From Flagellimonas eckloniae (GTDB taxonomy: Bacteria > Bacteroidota > Bacteroidia > Flavobacteriales > Flavobacteriaceae), in assembly GCF_001413955.1 (NCBI RefSeq), contig NZ_LCTZ01000002.1:3148501-3212500 (forward strand): a DNA stretch of 64,000 nucleotides, in the 5' to 3' direction. The notes under the pieces were generated by a model. That model saw only the letters and a program-made list of their open reading frames with translations. It was not told the origin of the DNA and did no database searches. This document shows, piece after piece, positions 16,724 to 26,044 of this stretch (the stretch's first letter is position 1; every line of letters begins with the position of its first letter). A program made the translations under genes and the position numbers.

Positions 16724-16833
16724 ATAGATTTCAAAATCACATATAAGGCAGTTAAGAATTTTGCAATTCTCCACATATTAATTATATAATCTTTAATTCT
16801 TTGCGTATATGGTGTCAAGCCAAGGATTTATGG

Positions 16834-16841
16834 TATTTTTG
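16834..16841 (+). promoter_or_regulatory. -7 element of the SulP transporter gene
   Basis: TATTTTTG, 18 bases before the ATG at 16860, matches TAnnTTTG. A -33 element is not clear. Confidence 0.4.
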
Positions 16842-16859
16842 CGCCCTTAAAATCAGGAG

Positions 16860-18437
16860 ATGAAAAAATATCTAAATCTTTTTGACTTTTCCCAAAAGGT
16901 GAACTATCGTACCGAAGTTTTATCCGGTCTTACAGTAGCCTTGGCGCTCGTACCCGAAGCAATTGCTTTTGCACTGATTCCGGGGTTCTCACCTTTAACC
17001 GGTTTGTATGCCGCTTTCGTTTTGGCGTTGGTAACCTCAATCCTTGGAGGACGTCCCGGAATGATTTCTGGTGCTACGGGTGCGGTTGCGGTTATTTTTG
17101 TCGGCTTGATTTTAGAGCTTAAACGTACTTTTCCTGGAATAGAACCTACGACTATTTTGAACTATGTTTTTGCCACGGTCATCATTGCCGGAGTCATTCA
17201 AATTTTGGCAGGACTACTCCGTTTGGGAAAATTTATACGCCTTGTACCACATCCAGTAATGTTCGGATTTGTAAATGGGTTGGCCATTATTATTTTCATG
17301 GCCCAGTTTCCTAATTTTTATCAAAAAGGAACAGACGTACTGTTGTCTGGAACTTCCCTGTATACCATGTTGGGCTTAACCCTATTGACCATGCTCATTA
17401 TCTGGGGCTTTCCAAAAATTACAAAGGCTGTTCCTTCATCCTTATTGGCCATTATTGTTGTTTCAGCAATTGTTATTGGTTTTGGAGTTGACACACTCAC
17501 TGTAGCTGATACTATTCAAGAAGGAGAAAGTATCAAAGGAGGTTTTCCTCCCCTGTCCATTCCAAACATTCCCTTGACCTGGGAAACGTTTTTAATCATA
17601 ATTCCATATGCAGGTATTGTAGCAGGAGTTGGTTTGATTGAAAGTTTATTGACCCTTAATATTATTGATGAAATAACGGAAACCCGCGGTAGTGGAAACA
17701 AAGAATGTGTTGCCCAGGGCACCGCTAATATTTTATCTGGATTCTTATCAGGTATGGGCGGTTGTGCTATGATCGGACAGAGTTTGATCAACACTTCGTC
17801 AGGGGCACGAGCACGACTTTCTGGAATTACTGCAGCAGTAATGTTATTGGTATTTATCATGTTTGGCAGTAGCTTGATTGAGCAATTACCCATGGCGGCT
17901 TTAGTTGGATTAATGTTTATGGTCGCCATTGGAACGTTTGAATGGGCTAGTTTTAAAACCTTTCGGAAAATGCCAAATTCAGATGTCATCGTAATGGTTT
18001 TGGTGACTTTGATTACGGCAATTACCCATAATCTTGCCGTGGCGGTTTTATTGGGAGTTATTATTTCTGCATTGGCATATTCCTGGGAGAATGCAAAACG
18101 TATTCGGGCCAGAAAACATACAGATGAAAATGGGGTAAAGCATTATGAAATTTATGGTCCTTTATTCTTTGGCTCTACTACATTATTTGCTGAAAAATTT
18201 GATGTTCAAAATGACCCAAGTGAGGTAATCATTGATTTTCAAGAAAGCCGTGTAGCCGATATGTCCGGTATTGAAGCTTTGAACAAGATTACCGAACGCT
18301 ACGCCAAAGCAGGCAAGAAAGTACATCTACGACATTTGAGCAAAGATTGTATCCGCTTATTAAAAAATGCTGAAGATATTATTGAGGTTAATATGTTGGA
18401 AGACCCAACCTATAAAGTGGTTGTGGACAAGGTTTAG
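16860..18437 (+). CDS. SulP-family anion transporter with STAS domain
   Basis: 525 residues. About ten to fourteen membrane segments span residues 20-415. The opening block VALALVPEAIAFALIPG and 'GLYAAFVLALVTSILGGRPGMISGATGA' are the SulP signature. A cytosolic STAS domain (about 430-525; VIIDFQESRVADMSGIEAL) ends the protein. Members carry sulfate, bicarbonate or other anions, often with Na+ in marine bacteria; the substrate is not set by sequence. The stop codon overlaps that of the convergent small gene by four bases. Confidence 0.9.
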   Translation: MKKYLNLFDFSQKVNYRTEVLSGLTVALALVPEAIAFALIPGFSPLTGLYAAFVLALVTSILGGRPGMISGATGAVAVIFVGLILELKRTFPGIEPTTILNYVFATVIIAGVIQILAGLLRLGKFIRLVPHPVMFGFVNGLAIIIFMAQFPNFYQKGTDVLLSGTSLYTMLGLTLLTMLIIWGFPKITKAVPSSLLAIIVVSAIVIGFGVDTLTVADTIQEGESIKGGFPPLSIPNIPLTWETFLIIIPYAGIVAGVGLIESLLTLNIIDEITETRGSGNKECVAQGTANILSGFLSGMGGCAMIGQSLINTSSGARARLSGITAAVMLLVFIMFGSSLIEQLPMAALVGLMFMVAIGTFEWASFKTFRKMPNSDVIVMVLVTLITAITHNLAVAVLLGVIISALAYSWENAKRIRARKHTDENGVKHYEIYGPLFFGSTTLFAEKFDVQNDPSEVIIDFQESRVADMSGIEALNKITERYAKAGKKVHLRHLSKDCIRLLKNAEDIIEVNMLEDPTYKVVVDKV

Positions 18438-18712
18438 TTCGAAAGAAGCATATACCCTTCAAATACTAAGAGGCCTACAAGGAATAGAGAAAGAAGGTAT
18501 ACAAATATTTCCTGCAACCTGTCCTTTTTTGCTTGGGCTATGATCTTGTCCCTAATTTTCTTCTGCTCAAAAGGAGTAAGTTCTTTAAAGTGGAGTTTTG
18601 CATCATTTGTAAAACCTTCATAAGTCTCTCGAATATCACTATAACTTTGTCTCTTACGAAGCAATGAACGATTTTGCTTTGATGCCAATACTGAGTGACT
18701 TGCGAATCCCAT
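18434..18712 (-). CDS. Small protein with one C-terminal membrane segment
   Basis: 92 residues. A basic, hydrophilic N-terminal part (residues 1-64) with 'LTPFEQKKIRDKI' is followed by one membrane helix (about 68-90). It looks like a tail-anchored protein. I do not recognise the family with certainty, though similar short proteins occur in Flavobacteriaceae. It overlaps the end of the SulP gene tail to tail. Confidence 0.65.
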   Translation of the reverse strand: MGFASHSVLASKQNRSLLRKRQSYSDIRETYEGFTNDAKLHFKELTPFEQKKIRDKIIAQAKKDRLQEIFVYLLSLFLVGLLVFEGYMLLSN

Positions 18713-18775
18713 AATTTTCTAGGTTTAATTATAGGTAGCAGGAAAAAGCTTTTTGTTACAAAGCGTTATGGTGGG

Positions 18776-19363
18776 CTATTCTCTCAATCTACCATTAAAA
18801 ACACTCACTTTAGGATTGATGGGATTACCGGAAGCTCTCCGCATCATGGTAATTTGGCCTGCATGATAGATACAATCGGATAACATTCCATTGATCATGT
18901 TCCAATAGGGGTATGGAGTTTGATTTTCTCCGCGTTGAAAAATGACCTTAAAATCTTTAAAATCGTCAGCAGTTGCACCAGCCATTGCTTGGCTTGCCGC
19001 TTGAAGATTTTTTAATGTCCCTTCTCGCAAGTCTTTATAGGTAAGCTCTGAAAGATTCATGGGACGAACATTGGGTTTGGATTCGGGAGCGTTCTTGATC
19101 ATTTCAGACATGCCATAGATGTGTTGAAGTGTTTCAAAAATGGTTCTCCCATCTTCGGACACCTTATAATCCAAATCTTTTTGGGTCAATCCTTCTGTGG
19201 CCCAGTAGAATCTAAAGCCAAGACCATCTATCATTCTGGCCACTACATTTCCAGAACCATAATCTTCAGGATAATCTGGGATTTGATGATAGGGGAGTTC
19301 CATATGTTGTGCTTGAAGATTACTTGCTAAAATAAATATTGATAGTACTAAAAGGTTTTTCAT
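18776..19363 (-). CDS. Exported DinB-family protein
   Basis: 195 residues from the ATG at 19363, which starts a clean signal peptide (MKNLLVLSIFILASNLQAQ). An upstream ATG at 19411 would hide it. The mature part has the four-helix DinB outline: 'GLTQKDLDYKVSEDGRT', 'LQHIYGM' and late 'YHAGQITMM', the last two giving His ligands for a metal. DinB relatives include metal-dependent thiol transferases, but an exported form with unknown thiol partner suggests a different role. Ten bases separate it from the YCII gene upstream, so both are probably co-transcribed. Confidence 0.78.
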   Translation of the reverse strand: MKNLLVLSIFILASNLQAQHMELPYHQIPDYPEDYGSGNVVARMIDGLGFRFYWATEGLTQKDLDYKVSEDGRTIFETLQHIYGMSEMIKNAPESKPNVRPMNLSELTYKDLREGTLKNLQAASQAMAGATADDFKDFKVIFQRGENQTPYPYWNMINGMLSDCIYHAGQITMMRRASGNPINPKVSVFNGRLRE

Positions 19364-19373
19364 AAAATAGGAA

Positions 19374-19727
19374 TTATTCGATGCATCCTTTGTAAAAAGG
19401 TGCATAAGCATGTATTTCTAATGTAAAAAGTTTGTTTTGGATGGCAAGGTCTTGTTGTAACATGTCGTTAATCGTTTTAAAATCCTTTGCCTTTAAAACC
19501 AACATGCCCGTGTCACTATAGCGCGCTCCAGTTACAATTACCGAATCCTTTCGTAATTGGGACAAAAAACTGGAATGCTCCTTAAAATAGTGTTGTTCCC
19601 CAGGGGATTTTTCAGCATCCCAATTTTCCCCAACCGTGTACAGCGCAACAAAATATTGGTCAGTTTTTGGGGTGGTTTCTTGGGCAAGAAGAAAGAATGG
19701 AAAAAGTAAAAAAATTAAAACTCTCAT
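19374..19727 (-). CDS. Exported YCII-related protein
   Basis: 117 residues: a signal peptide (about 1-15) then one YCII-like ferredoxin fold (YFVALYTVGENW, FKEHSSFLSQL, VIVTGARYSDTGMLVLKAKD). In cytosolic YCII proteins a His/Asp pair forms a putative active site; here the His in EHSSF is kept. The activity is unknown. It lies directly upstream of the exported DinB protein, a pairing that suggests shared function outside the cytoplasm. Confidence 0.75.
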   Translation of the reverse strand: MRVLIFLLFPFFLLAQETTPKTDQYFVALYTVGENWDAEKSPGEQHYFKEHSSFLSQLRKDSVIVTGARYSDTGMLVLKAKDFKTINDMLQQDLAIQNKLFTLEIHAYAPFYKGCIE

Positions 19728-19754
19728 ATGCTATCAATTAATGATGATACTAGC

Positions 19755-20474
19755 CTATTTCATTGATTTTCGCTTACTCCAAACCTCATAGATTGGCTGT
19801 CCCTTGCTACTTAAACCAGAATGGTGCCAATCGTCATCTTTTAATTCAAAATTATACTCAAGACTAGCCCCAACTCTAGAATCATCTTTTGAAAAGAACT
19901 CTATATTCTCCGTGTACTTTCCATCAATCGTGGTGTAGCTCCCTCCGCCAGTACCCATAAATTGTTTTGTTTCGGTATTATATGCAATCCATTGAAAACG
20001 GGTTCCAGATAAAATTTTCATCGTTTTTCTAGGACGACTGGTATCCCGTGATTGAAGTTCGCCATTTCGTTTTCTGCCGGACATTATCCATGCACCGGAA
20101 AGCAGTCCCGGAGTGCCATTATCGATACGTGTCCAAATCCGATTGGAATCTTTAGTTTTCAATTTGTTTTCAGATAAATCAATTTCAAAAGATATTTGGG
20201 TACCAACCCTTTCAGGGGATTTGGTATCAAATTCAACAGTTTCGGTAATAGTACTGCCATTAAGAAACCATTCGCCCCCATTCGTATCCATAAAAGCTCC
20301 TGTCTTAACATCGAACCAAGTGGAAACTTGATGCCCTTCGGAGAATATAACCACGTTTTTGATTTGTTGACCTTCTTTGTCAGTTCCTGTACTTTCCCAT
20401 GCTCCCAACAGGGTTTGGGCTTGGATTGAAGCACAGAGTCCTAGGGCAAGGATAACCAATGACATCTTTTTCAT
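19755..20474 (-). CDS. Secreted protein with two lipocalin-like repeats
   Basis: 239 residues from the ATG at 20474, which begins the signal peptide MKKMSLVILALGLCASIQAQ. An upstream frame extension to 20513 adds only a Cys-rich stretch and is unlikely. The mature protein contains two similar halves, 'LLGAWESTGTDKEGQ...FMDTNGGEW' and 'LSGAWIMSGRKRNGE...FMGTGGGSY', both ending with a 'SRVG'-like turn. This is an internal duplication of a lipocalin-like beta-sheet unit of about 110 residues. Ligand unknown. Confidence 0.75.
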   Translation of the reverse strand: MKKMSLVILALGLCASIQAQTLLGAWESTGTDKEGQQIKNVVIFSEGHQVSTWFDVKTGAFMDTNGGEWFLNGSTITETVEFDTKSPERVGTQISFEIDLSENKLKTKDSNRIWTRIDNGTPGLLSGAWIMSGRKRNGELQSRDTSRPRKTMKILSGTRFQWIAYNTETKQFMGTGGGSYTTIDGKYTENIEFFSKDDSRVGASLEYNFELKDDDWHHSGLSSKGQPIYEVWSKRKSMK

Positions 20475-20533
20475 AATAATTGATTTTGAGCTAGCGCAGC
20501 AACACCAATCCATATACCATAGAACGATATGTT

Positions 20534-21013
20534 TTACAGCGTACGTAAATACTCAGCCAAATCACGAGCTTCTGCTTCGCTCAAATTTTGATTGAGCATT
20601 ATAGCATTGTTATATTCCTTTAATAAGGCTTTGGCAATGGGATCTTCACGAAGCATCTTGTCAGGATTCAGAATCATGTTCATAACCCATTCTGGGCTCC
20701 GGCGTTCGTATACACCCTCCATTGCAGGGCCTATCATTCGCTGATCCACCATATGACATGCTACACAGATAGCATTGAATTTAGCTTCACCACGTGCTGC
20801 CATTTCAGTGTCAATTTCATCAGCAAAGGAAACTGATTTTATTGGGCCAATTCCTTTGTTGGTCAAATCTACTGGCACACCTTCAGTAGTTTGTGCTTTT
20901 TTCTCTTCGGTTTTGGTTCTACTTACCTCAAAACCTTCTTTTTTCTCTTCTTTTTTTCCACCACAGCTTGCTAGAAAGGCACCCAATGCCAAGAATAGGA
21001 ATAGTTTTTTCAT
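20534..21013 (-). CDS. Monoheme cytochrome c lipoprotein
   Basis: 159 residues. The signal ends with FLASC (Cys17 lipid anchor) followed by a Lys/Glu-rich linker. A single class I cytochrome c domain (about 70-159) binds heme through CVACH at Cys83-His87, with Met139 in IMLNQNL as likely axial ligand. The closing 'DLAEYLRTL' is typical. It would carry electrons at the periplasmic side of the membrane. The 111-base gap to 21125 holds nothing recognisable. Confidence 0.88.
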   Translation of the reverse strand: MKKLFLFLALGAFLASCGGKKEEKKEGFEVSRTKTEEKKAQTTEGVPVDLTNKGIGPIKSVSFADEIDTEMAARGEAKFNAICVACHMVDQRMIGPAMEGVYERRSPEWVMNMILNPDKMLREDPIAKALLKEYNNAIMLNQNLSEAEARDLAEYLRTL

Positions 21014-21124
21014 TTTGTTTAGCTCTTTGTAATTTGATGTATTTGCAGCTACTAAGATAGTTAATTAGCGACGAATTTTCCTTTGATTTTGTTAAGCTTT
21101 AATCAATAGGGGTCCGAAATCGAT

Positions 21125-22084
21125 TTAGTTGGAAGTAAAGAATTCCAAAGCCCTTGTTTCTGTATAGGTGGTATTGTTTTTTCCCCAAAAACCAACATGC
21201 CCTCCATAACTGGGAGCCTCCAAATAAATGTTCCTATGTTTTTCTGCTTCGTGGAACGGATAGCATTCATTTCCCAAAAAAGAATCATTCTTTGCATTAA
21301 TGATAAGGCTTGGAATGTTTATGTTAGGCAAAAACTGTTTGGAACTGCATTGCGCATAGTAGTCCAATGCATCTTTAAAATTATGCGCCTTGCTTGTATA
21401 AATATCGTCAAAATCTTTTAGGGTTTTAATGCAAGCAATATCAGTATCCGATAAAAGCTCAGGAAACAGAAGTTGCTTCTGTTTAAGCTTGGCAATGAGG
21501 TTTTTTTTAAACCGGTTGGCGTATAATATATTCTTGGGCTTCAACAATTCCAAACATGAATCTTGCAGATTGCATGGCACAGAAATAGCAACGGCTCCCT
21601 TAACTTCATTTGGCACCTGATTTCCTTCACCTAAATAATTAAGTAACAAATTTCCACCCAGACTGAATCCTTTTAAATAAATTTCTGAATAGTTGTTGTT
21701 ATTGAGAAGATGGTTCAAAACTTCCACTAAATCTTCCGTTGCCCCAGAATGGTAGGACCTATATTTTAGATTCGATTCTCCGCTACACCCTCGGAAGTTA
21801 ATGGCACAGGTATCAAATCTTTTTTGGTTAAACAGTTTGGCACTTCCTGTAATGTACGGGCGTTGTGCATCGCCTTCAAGTCCGTGGAGCAGAATGACCA
21901 ACTTTTGTGTTGAGGTGTTGGATTTACTCCAATCCAAATCTAAAAAATCTCCATCAGGCAATACAAGTCGTTCCCTTTTTTGCATAATCCCATGTACTTT
22001 TCTAACAAGGCCTGCATAAACTGTCGAAAAATGTCCATTTCTAAAGAAAAGAGGGGGATTATAGCTTGAAGAAACCTGGGGCAT
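21125..22084 (-). CDS. YheT-family alpha/beta hydrolase
   Basis: 319 residues, cytosolic. The family signature is clear: PPLFFRNGHFSTVY at the start, LLHGLEGDAQRPY (oxyanion region) and the nucleophile Ser141 in KGFSLGGN. Members are esterase-like (UPF0017/ABHD1-like), substrate uncertain. Its ATG overlaps the stop codon of the bestrophin gene (TAATG), so the two are translated in a coupled way. Confidence 0.85.
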   Translation of the reverse strand: MPQVSSSYNPPLFFRNGHFSTVYAGLVRKVHGIMQKRERLVLPDGDFLDLDWSKSNTSTQKLVILLHGLEGDAQRPYITGSAKLFNQKRFDTCAINFRGCSGESNLKYRSYHSGATEDLVEVLNHLLNNNNYSEIYLKGFSLGGNLLLNYLGEGNQVPNEVKGAVAISVPCNLQDSCLELLKPKNILYANRFKKNLIAKLKQKQLLFPELLSDTDIACIKTLKDFDDIYTSKAHNFKDALDYYAQCSSKQFLPNINIPSLIINAKNDSFLGNECYPFHEAEKHRNIYLEAPSYGGHVGFWGKNNTTYTETRALEFFTSN

Positions 22085-23085
22085 TAATACAAAATATTGT
22101 GCTGGGGTTTTATCTTTTCTGGCAGATTTTTTTCATCCAGCATATCTCTTAAATCAATTTCAATGGTTCTGCATAAAGCGGTCATGGGCACATCATTGAT
22201 GCGACCCTCAAATGGGTCTTCGCTATTGCTTCCCACTTTTTCCATGGTAACGAACATCCAAGAGATCAGGACGGAAAAGAAAATCATTAAAACAATGTAC
22301 CACCAGTTGTGTCCATTGTTCAGTTCACTGAGTTGGGTTTCAAATACATTTAATAGGCCAAAAGGAAGCAATAAAACAAAAATCCAGGTAAAGAGAGTAC
22401 TGAAATATGCGTATTGCCTTGGGAATGGTGTATTTTTTATACGTTCGCACTTGCCCTGTAGGTTGTACATTTCCTCAAGATTATTATGGAAAATTTGCTT
22501 ATCGAATTCTGTTATTTTTTCTTCTTTCAACAGCTTTTTTAGATGTAGCCCCTGTTTTTTTATGATATGAGTGGCAACGTTTTTTCTATTTTCCAGTCCG
22601 TCAACTTCCTCTGGGGATAAGAACATATCCATTCCATTACAAACAGGATTTCGTTCGCCGTGTCTATCAAACAAACGTTCCACAGCCCTATTTTCCCGAA
22701 TTGAAAAACTGGAAGGTTGTCTTAGCTGGATTCGCAGTGCATTTATCCAAGCCAAATGCCTGTAAATCAATATAATTTGTGCATCTCTGTCATTCTCAAC
22801 ATAACTAAGTACGTTATTGGCCCAGGTACGGGAATAGTTTACAATTCCACCCCAAATTTTTCGCCCTTCCCAAAAACGATCGTAGCTCTGGCTGTTTTTA
22901 AATCCAATATAAAAAGCAACTGCAATACCAATTACGGAAAGCGGCTGAAAAGGGATATCAATATGCTTCCAATCCAATGAATGATAGAGATAAAAGATAA
23001 CTCCGGCGTAGAGCGTGAAAAAAATAAGATTTTTCCAAGCATATCTTATAATGATGTTCCAACTAATATTTCTTTTGATGTACAT
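22084..23085 (-). CDS. Bestrophin-like chloride channel family protein
   Basis: 333 residues. Membrane segments near 20-38, 42-60, 230-250 and 264-285 and the blocks 'SQSYDRFWEGRKIWGGIVNYSR' parts (residues about 65-86) and 'DPFEGRINDVPM' identify the bacterial bestrophin (UPF0187) family, pentameric ion channels of the inner membrane. The acidic 'NSEDPFEGR' segment near the C-terminus corresponds to the conserved calcium-clasp area of animal bestrophins. Ion selectivity cannot be set; bacterial members can prefer cations. Confidence 0.85.
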   Translation of the reverse strand: MYIKRNISWNIIIRYAWKNLIFFTLYAGVIFYLYHSLDWKHIDIPFQPLSVIGIAVAFYIGFKNSQSYDRFWEGRKIWGGIVNYSRTWANNVLSYVENDRDAQIILIYRHLAWINALRIQLRQPSSFSIRENRAVERLFDRHGERNPVCNGMDMFLSPEEVDGLENRKNVATHIIKKQGLHLKKLLKEEKITEFDKQIFHNNLEEMYNLQGKCERIKNTPFPRQYAYFSTLFTWIFVLLLPFGLLNVFETQLSELNNGHNWWYIVLMIFFSVLISWMFVTMEKVGSNSEDPFEGRINDVPMTALCRTIEIDLRDMLDEKNLPEKIKPQHNILY

Positions 23086-23144
23086 GTTGGTTGATTATGT
23101 TCTAAAAATACTTAAATCTTTCATATTTGTCATTGGCTTAAAAT

Positions 23145-23401
23145 TTGAAAGTAAAGTTTATCGTATTTTTAAGTAATGGAGTTAAGCGGGCAAAATGTGA
23201 GCATCTTCAGGTTATTTCTAAAGTGAAAAAAGATAATGGATACGAATGGCAAGAATGTGGAATAACCTCATGTTGTGATAGTCGCTCAAAAAATATGCAA
23301 GTAAACATGCCAATTCTCATAATCATACCGTTGTTAGTTCCCCAGAACCCAATGAAAATTGAATGTGGTGTTACGTTCATGAATCAATCGCTAAATATTA
23401 A
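23145..23401 (+). pseudogene. Decayed UBP-type zinc-finger gene
   Basis: Pieces of a UBP-type zinc finger can be followed across two frames. Frame 1 gives AKCEHLQVISKVKKDNGYE, then WQECGITSCCDS; the stretch that should hold EC...W.HLR.C..CG between them is largely missing. One base is lost near 23280-23282, after which frame 2 continues SLKKYASKHANSHNHTVVSS, PEPNEN, a TGA at 23360-23362 where TGG (Trp) is expected, and MWCYVHESIAKY to a TAA at 23399-23401. Three independent lesions plus loss of a zinc-binding His (Tyr in KKYASKH) make an intact product impossible. The full-length family is usually next to the gene that follows here. The only possible start is a TTG at 23145. Confidence 0.8.
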
Positions 23402-23404
23402 AAA

Positions 23405-25060
23405 ATGAAAGATCCTCGTTTTCCAGAACTTACCCAAAGACAAATAAGGATTCTAAAGGCCTATGGAGAAGTCGAGAATCACCCATCAGAGGCAAAAATA
23501 TTTACGCTTGGAGATTTACAGTATGATTTTTTTGTGGTTTTAGATGGTGAGGTTTCTATTGAAGACCCTTATAATGATAATGCAGTTATCGTAGCACATC
23601 AAAAGAATGAATTTACTGGGGATAGTGGGATGCTTTCTAACCGTGGAGCACAATTTCATGCCATTACCAAAGGAGACACGAGTGTACTTCGGATTGCTCC
23701 AAAAAAGCTGAAAGAAGCTATAGCAAGACATAGTGATATTAGCGATGTATTATTAAATGCATTTTTGCTTCGCCAAGAAACCGTACTAACAGAGTTTACA
23801 GGTGGAATTAAACTTGTTGGTTCCGGTAACTCAAAAGAAACGTATGCTATCCGGGATTTTATGGATAAAAACCATATCTGGTATAACTTTTTGGATGTTG
23901 ATGTATCAGAATCCGCCCTCGAGCTTTTAGAGAACTTTAATCTTTCTAAAGAAGATTTGCCTTTTCTGATCAATAGTGAAGCTAAAGTGTGTCCAAATCC
24001 TTCACTGGAGCAACTGGCACGTTACTCGGGAGTCTTAATGGATTTTGAGGATAAGGTTTTTGACCTTTTGGTCATAGGCGCTGGACCGGCAGGATTGGCA
24101 GGAAGTGTCTATGCCGCTTCAGAAGGGTTAAGTGTGGTTACTATTGATAGTAAAGCACCAGGTGGACAAGCGGGGAAGAGCTCAAAAATTGAAAATTATT
24201 TAGGTTTTCCCACGGGAATTTCTGGGAGTGACTTGGCAAACAAAGCTTATGTGCAAGCTCAAAAGTTTGGGTGCAATATTTCTATTCCACATAAAGCGGA
24301 AAAGATAGAGCATACGGGGAGTCATTTTATTCTTTATGCAACCAATGATAAAACCATAAAGACCAAAGCCATTATGGCAGCAACGGGTGCAAATTACCGT
24401 AGTTTGCCAATTGATAACATTGAAAAATTTGAAGGAAGCGGGGTGTATTATTCAGCAACTGGAATGAATGCATCAGCCTGTAAAAATGAGTTGGTAGGCG
24501 TAGTTGGTGGAGGAAACTCAGCAGGACAGGCGGCATTGTTTCTTGCCAATCATGCTAAAGAAGTACATGTAATATTACGGGGAGGGGATTTGGGTGCGAA
24601 AATGAGCGACTATTTAGTACAGCGCATTGAAGCAGCAGAAAATATATTTGTACATCTAAATACCCAAGTAAAAGAGTTATATGGTCGATATCATTTGGAG
24701 TCTTTGGTTTTAGAAAATAAAAAGGGAGAAAAAACACCGAAAGACATTACAAATCTGTTCACTTTTATTGGCGCCAGGCCATGCACGGAATGGCTACAAG
24801 GGTTAGTAGCAACAGACGATAAAGGGTTTATATGCACGGGTCCCGGAATAAAACAAGAAGAACTACATAAGTGTTCTATTTATAGTGGAAGAGAGCCTCA
24901 ATCTTTGGAAACCAGTATTCCTGGATTTTTCGCTGTGGGCGATGTGAGAAAAGGGTCTGTAAAACGCGTTGCATCTGCAGTAGGGGAAGGATCAATGTGC
25001 GTGAGCCAAGTTCATCAATTTTTGGCAGATTTAAAGAATACAACAGCTATAGAAGCTTAG
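23405..25060 (+). CDS. cNMP-binding domain fused to thioredoxin-reductase-like flavoprotein
   Basis: 551 residues. Residues about 15-130 form a cyclic-nucleotide-binding fold; 140-215 look like a thioredoxin/glutaredoxin-like fold with no CxxC; 220-551 form an FAD/NAD(P)H reductase (VIGAGPAGLAG near 222-232, second nucleotide site VVGGGNSAGQAA near 364, and GDVRKGSVKR near the end). The redox pair of true thioredoxin reductases (CxxC after 'ATG') is replaced by SATGMNASAC, so the flavoprotein does not reduce thioredoxin in the usual way. Electron acceptor unknown. The start codon follows the UBP pseudogene by three bases; in relatives both genes are expected to work together, so the loss of the zinc finger may matter. 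Confidence 0.88.
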   Translation: MKDPRFPELTQRQIRILKAYGEVENHPSEAKIFTLGDLQYDFFVVLDGEVSIEDPYNDNAVIVAHQKNEFTGDSGMLSNRGAQFHAITKGDTSVLRIAPKKLKEAIARHSDISDVLLNAFLLRQETVLTEFTGGIKLVGSGNSKETYAIRDFMDKNHIWYNFLDVDVSESALELLENFNLSKEDLPFLINSEAKVCPNPSLEQLARYSGVLMDFEDKVFDLLVIGAGPAGLAGSVYAASEGLSVVTIDSKAPGGQAGKSSKIENYLGFPTGISGSDLANKAYVQAQKFGCNISIPHKAEKIEHTGSHFILYATNDKTIKTKAIMAATGANYRSLPIDNIEKFEGSGVYYSATGMNASACKNELVGVVGGGNSAGQAALFLANHAKEVHVILRGGDLGAKMSDYLVQRIEAAENIFVHLNTQVKELYGRYHLESLVLENKKGEKTPKDITNLFTFIGARPCTEWLQGLVATDDKGFICTGPGIKQEELHKCSIYSGREPQSLETSIPGFFAVGDVRKGSVKRVASAVGEGSMCVSQVHQFLADLKNTTAIEA

Positions 25061-25066
25061 TTTTTA

Positions 25067-26044
25067 CTATTCCTTAGGATACGTTTCTAATAGTTTTGCT
25101 TGCTCCTCGATAGCTTCTTTAAATTCTGATTTTAAAGTTTCTACAAGTTCAGAAACTGGCATTACATTTTCAATTGTGGTTACACCCTGCCCTGCGGACC
25201 AAATGGTTTTCCAAGCTTTGGCTTCTGTATCCAGTTCTTTGCCAAAATCAATTTTATGGTCTTTTTTAAGATCTTCTTGGGTAATTCCGGCTGCTTGTAA
25301 ACTTGGTGCTAAAAAATTCGCATGTACACCAGAGATAGCCGCTGTATAAACAACATCGCTTGCACCGGCATCAATAATCATTTTTCGGTATTCTTCAGGA
25401 GCTTTGCTTTCTTCAGAATTTATAAAGCGTGTTCCCATATAGGCCAAGTCTGCACCCATTTGCATAGCTGATGCAATATCCTGACCCGTACTAATGCATC
25501 CAGAAAGCAAAATGGTTTTTTTGAAGATTTTTTTTACTTCGGCAATCAAACTCATGGGGTTTATGTTGCCCGCATGGCCCCCGGCACCAGCTGCTACAAG
25601 GATGAGCCCATCAACACCAGCTTCAGAAGCTTTTTCGGCATGTCTTTTTTTAATGATGTCATGAAAAACCAAGCCACCATAACTATGTATGGCATCTACA
25701 ACCATGCTAACTGCTCCTAAAGAGGTAATGACCAAGGGGACTTTGTGCTTCATACAAAGTTTTACATCAGCTTCCAGTCTAGGGTTTGTAGGATGAACAA
25801 TGAGATTGACCCCAAATGGAGCTGGCTTTTTACCTGTTTCTTCCTCAAACTCCTGCAACTCAGATTTTATTTGGATGAGCCATTCTTCAAAACCTTCGCT
25901 CGTGCGCTGGTTCAAAGCCGGAAAAGTACCAACGATTCCATTTTTACAGCATTCAACCACAAGCTTGGGCCCGGAAATTAGAAACATGGGTGCTGCAACA
26001 GCAGGTAGGGAAAGGTCTTTGATGAATTCGGCTTTGTGGCTCAT
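25067..26044 (-). CDS. Nitronate monooxygenase family flavoprotein
   Basis: 325 residues. A TIM-barrel FMN enzyme of the 2-nitropropane dioxygenase/nitronate monooxygenase family, which oxidises toxic nitronates such as propionate 3-nitronate. Visible motifs are LPAVAAPMFLISG at the N-terminus, GVNLIVHPTNPR, VAAGAGGHAGN (FMN phosphate loop) and QMGADLAYMGTRF. It converges with the preceding gene with six bases between stop codons. Confidence 0.87.
   Translation of the reverse strand: MSHKAEFIKDLSLPAVAAPMFLISGPKLVVECCKNGIVGTFPALNQRTSEGFEEWLIQIKSELQEFEEETGKKPAPFGVNLIVHPTNPRLEADVKLCMKHKVPLVITSLGAVSMVVDAIHSYGGLVFHDIIKKRHAEKASEAGVDGLILVAAGAGGHAGNINPMSLIAEVKKIFKKTILLSGCISTGQDIASAMQMGADLAYMGTRFINSEESKAPEEYRKMIIDAGASDVVYTAAISGVHANFLAPSLQAAGITQEDLKKDHKIDFGKELDTEAKAWKTIWSAGQGVTTIENVMPVSELVETLKSEFKEAIEEQAKLLETYPKE

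Noticed and set aside
23145..23408. An intact 87-residue gene before the cNMP/reductase
   Set aside because: The frame has a TTG start and its second half is out of frame with the UBP homology, which continues in another frame through a stop codon.
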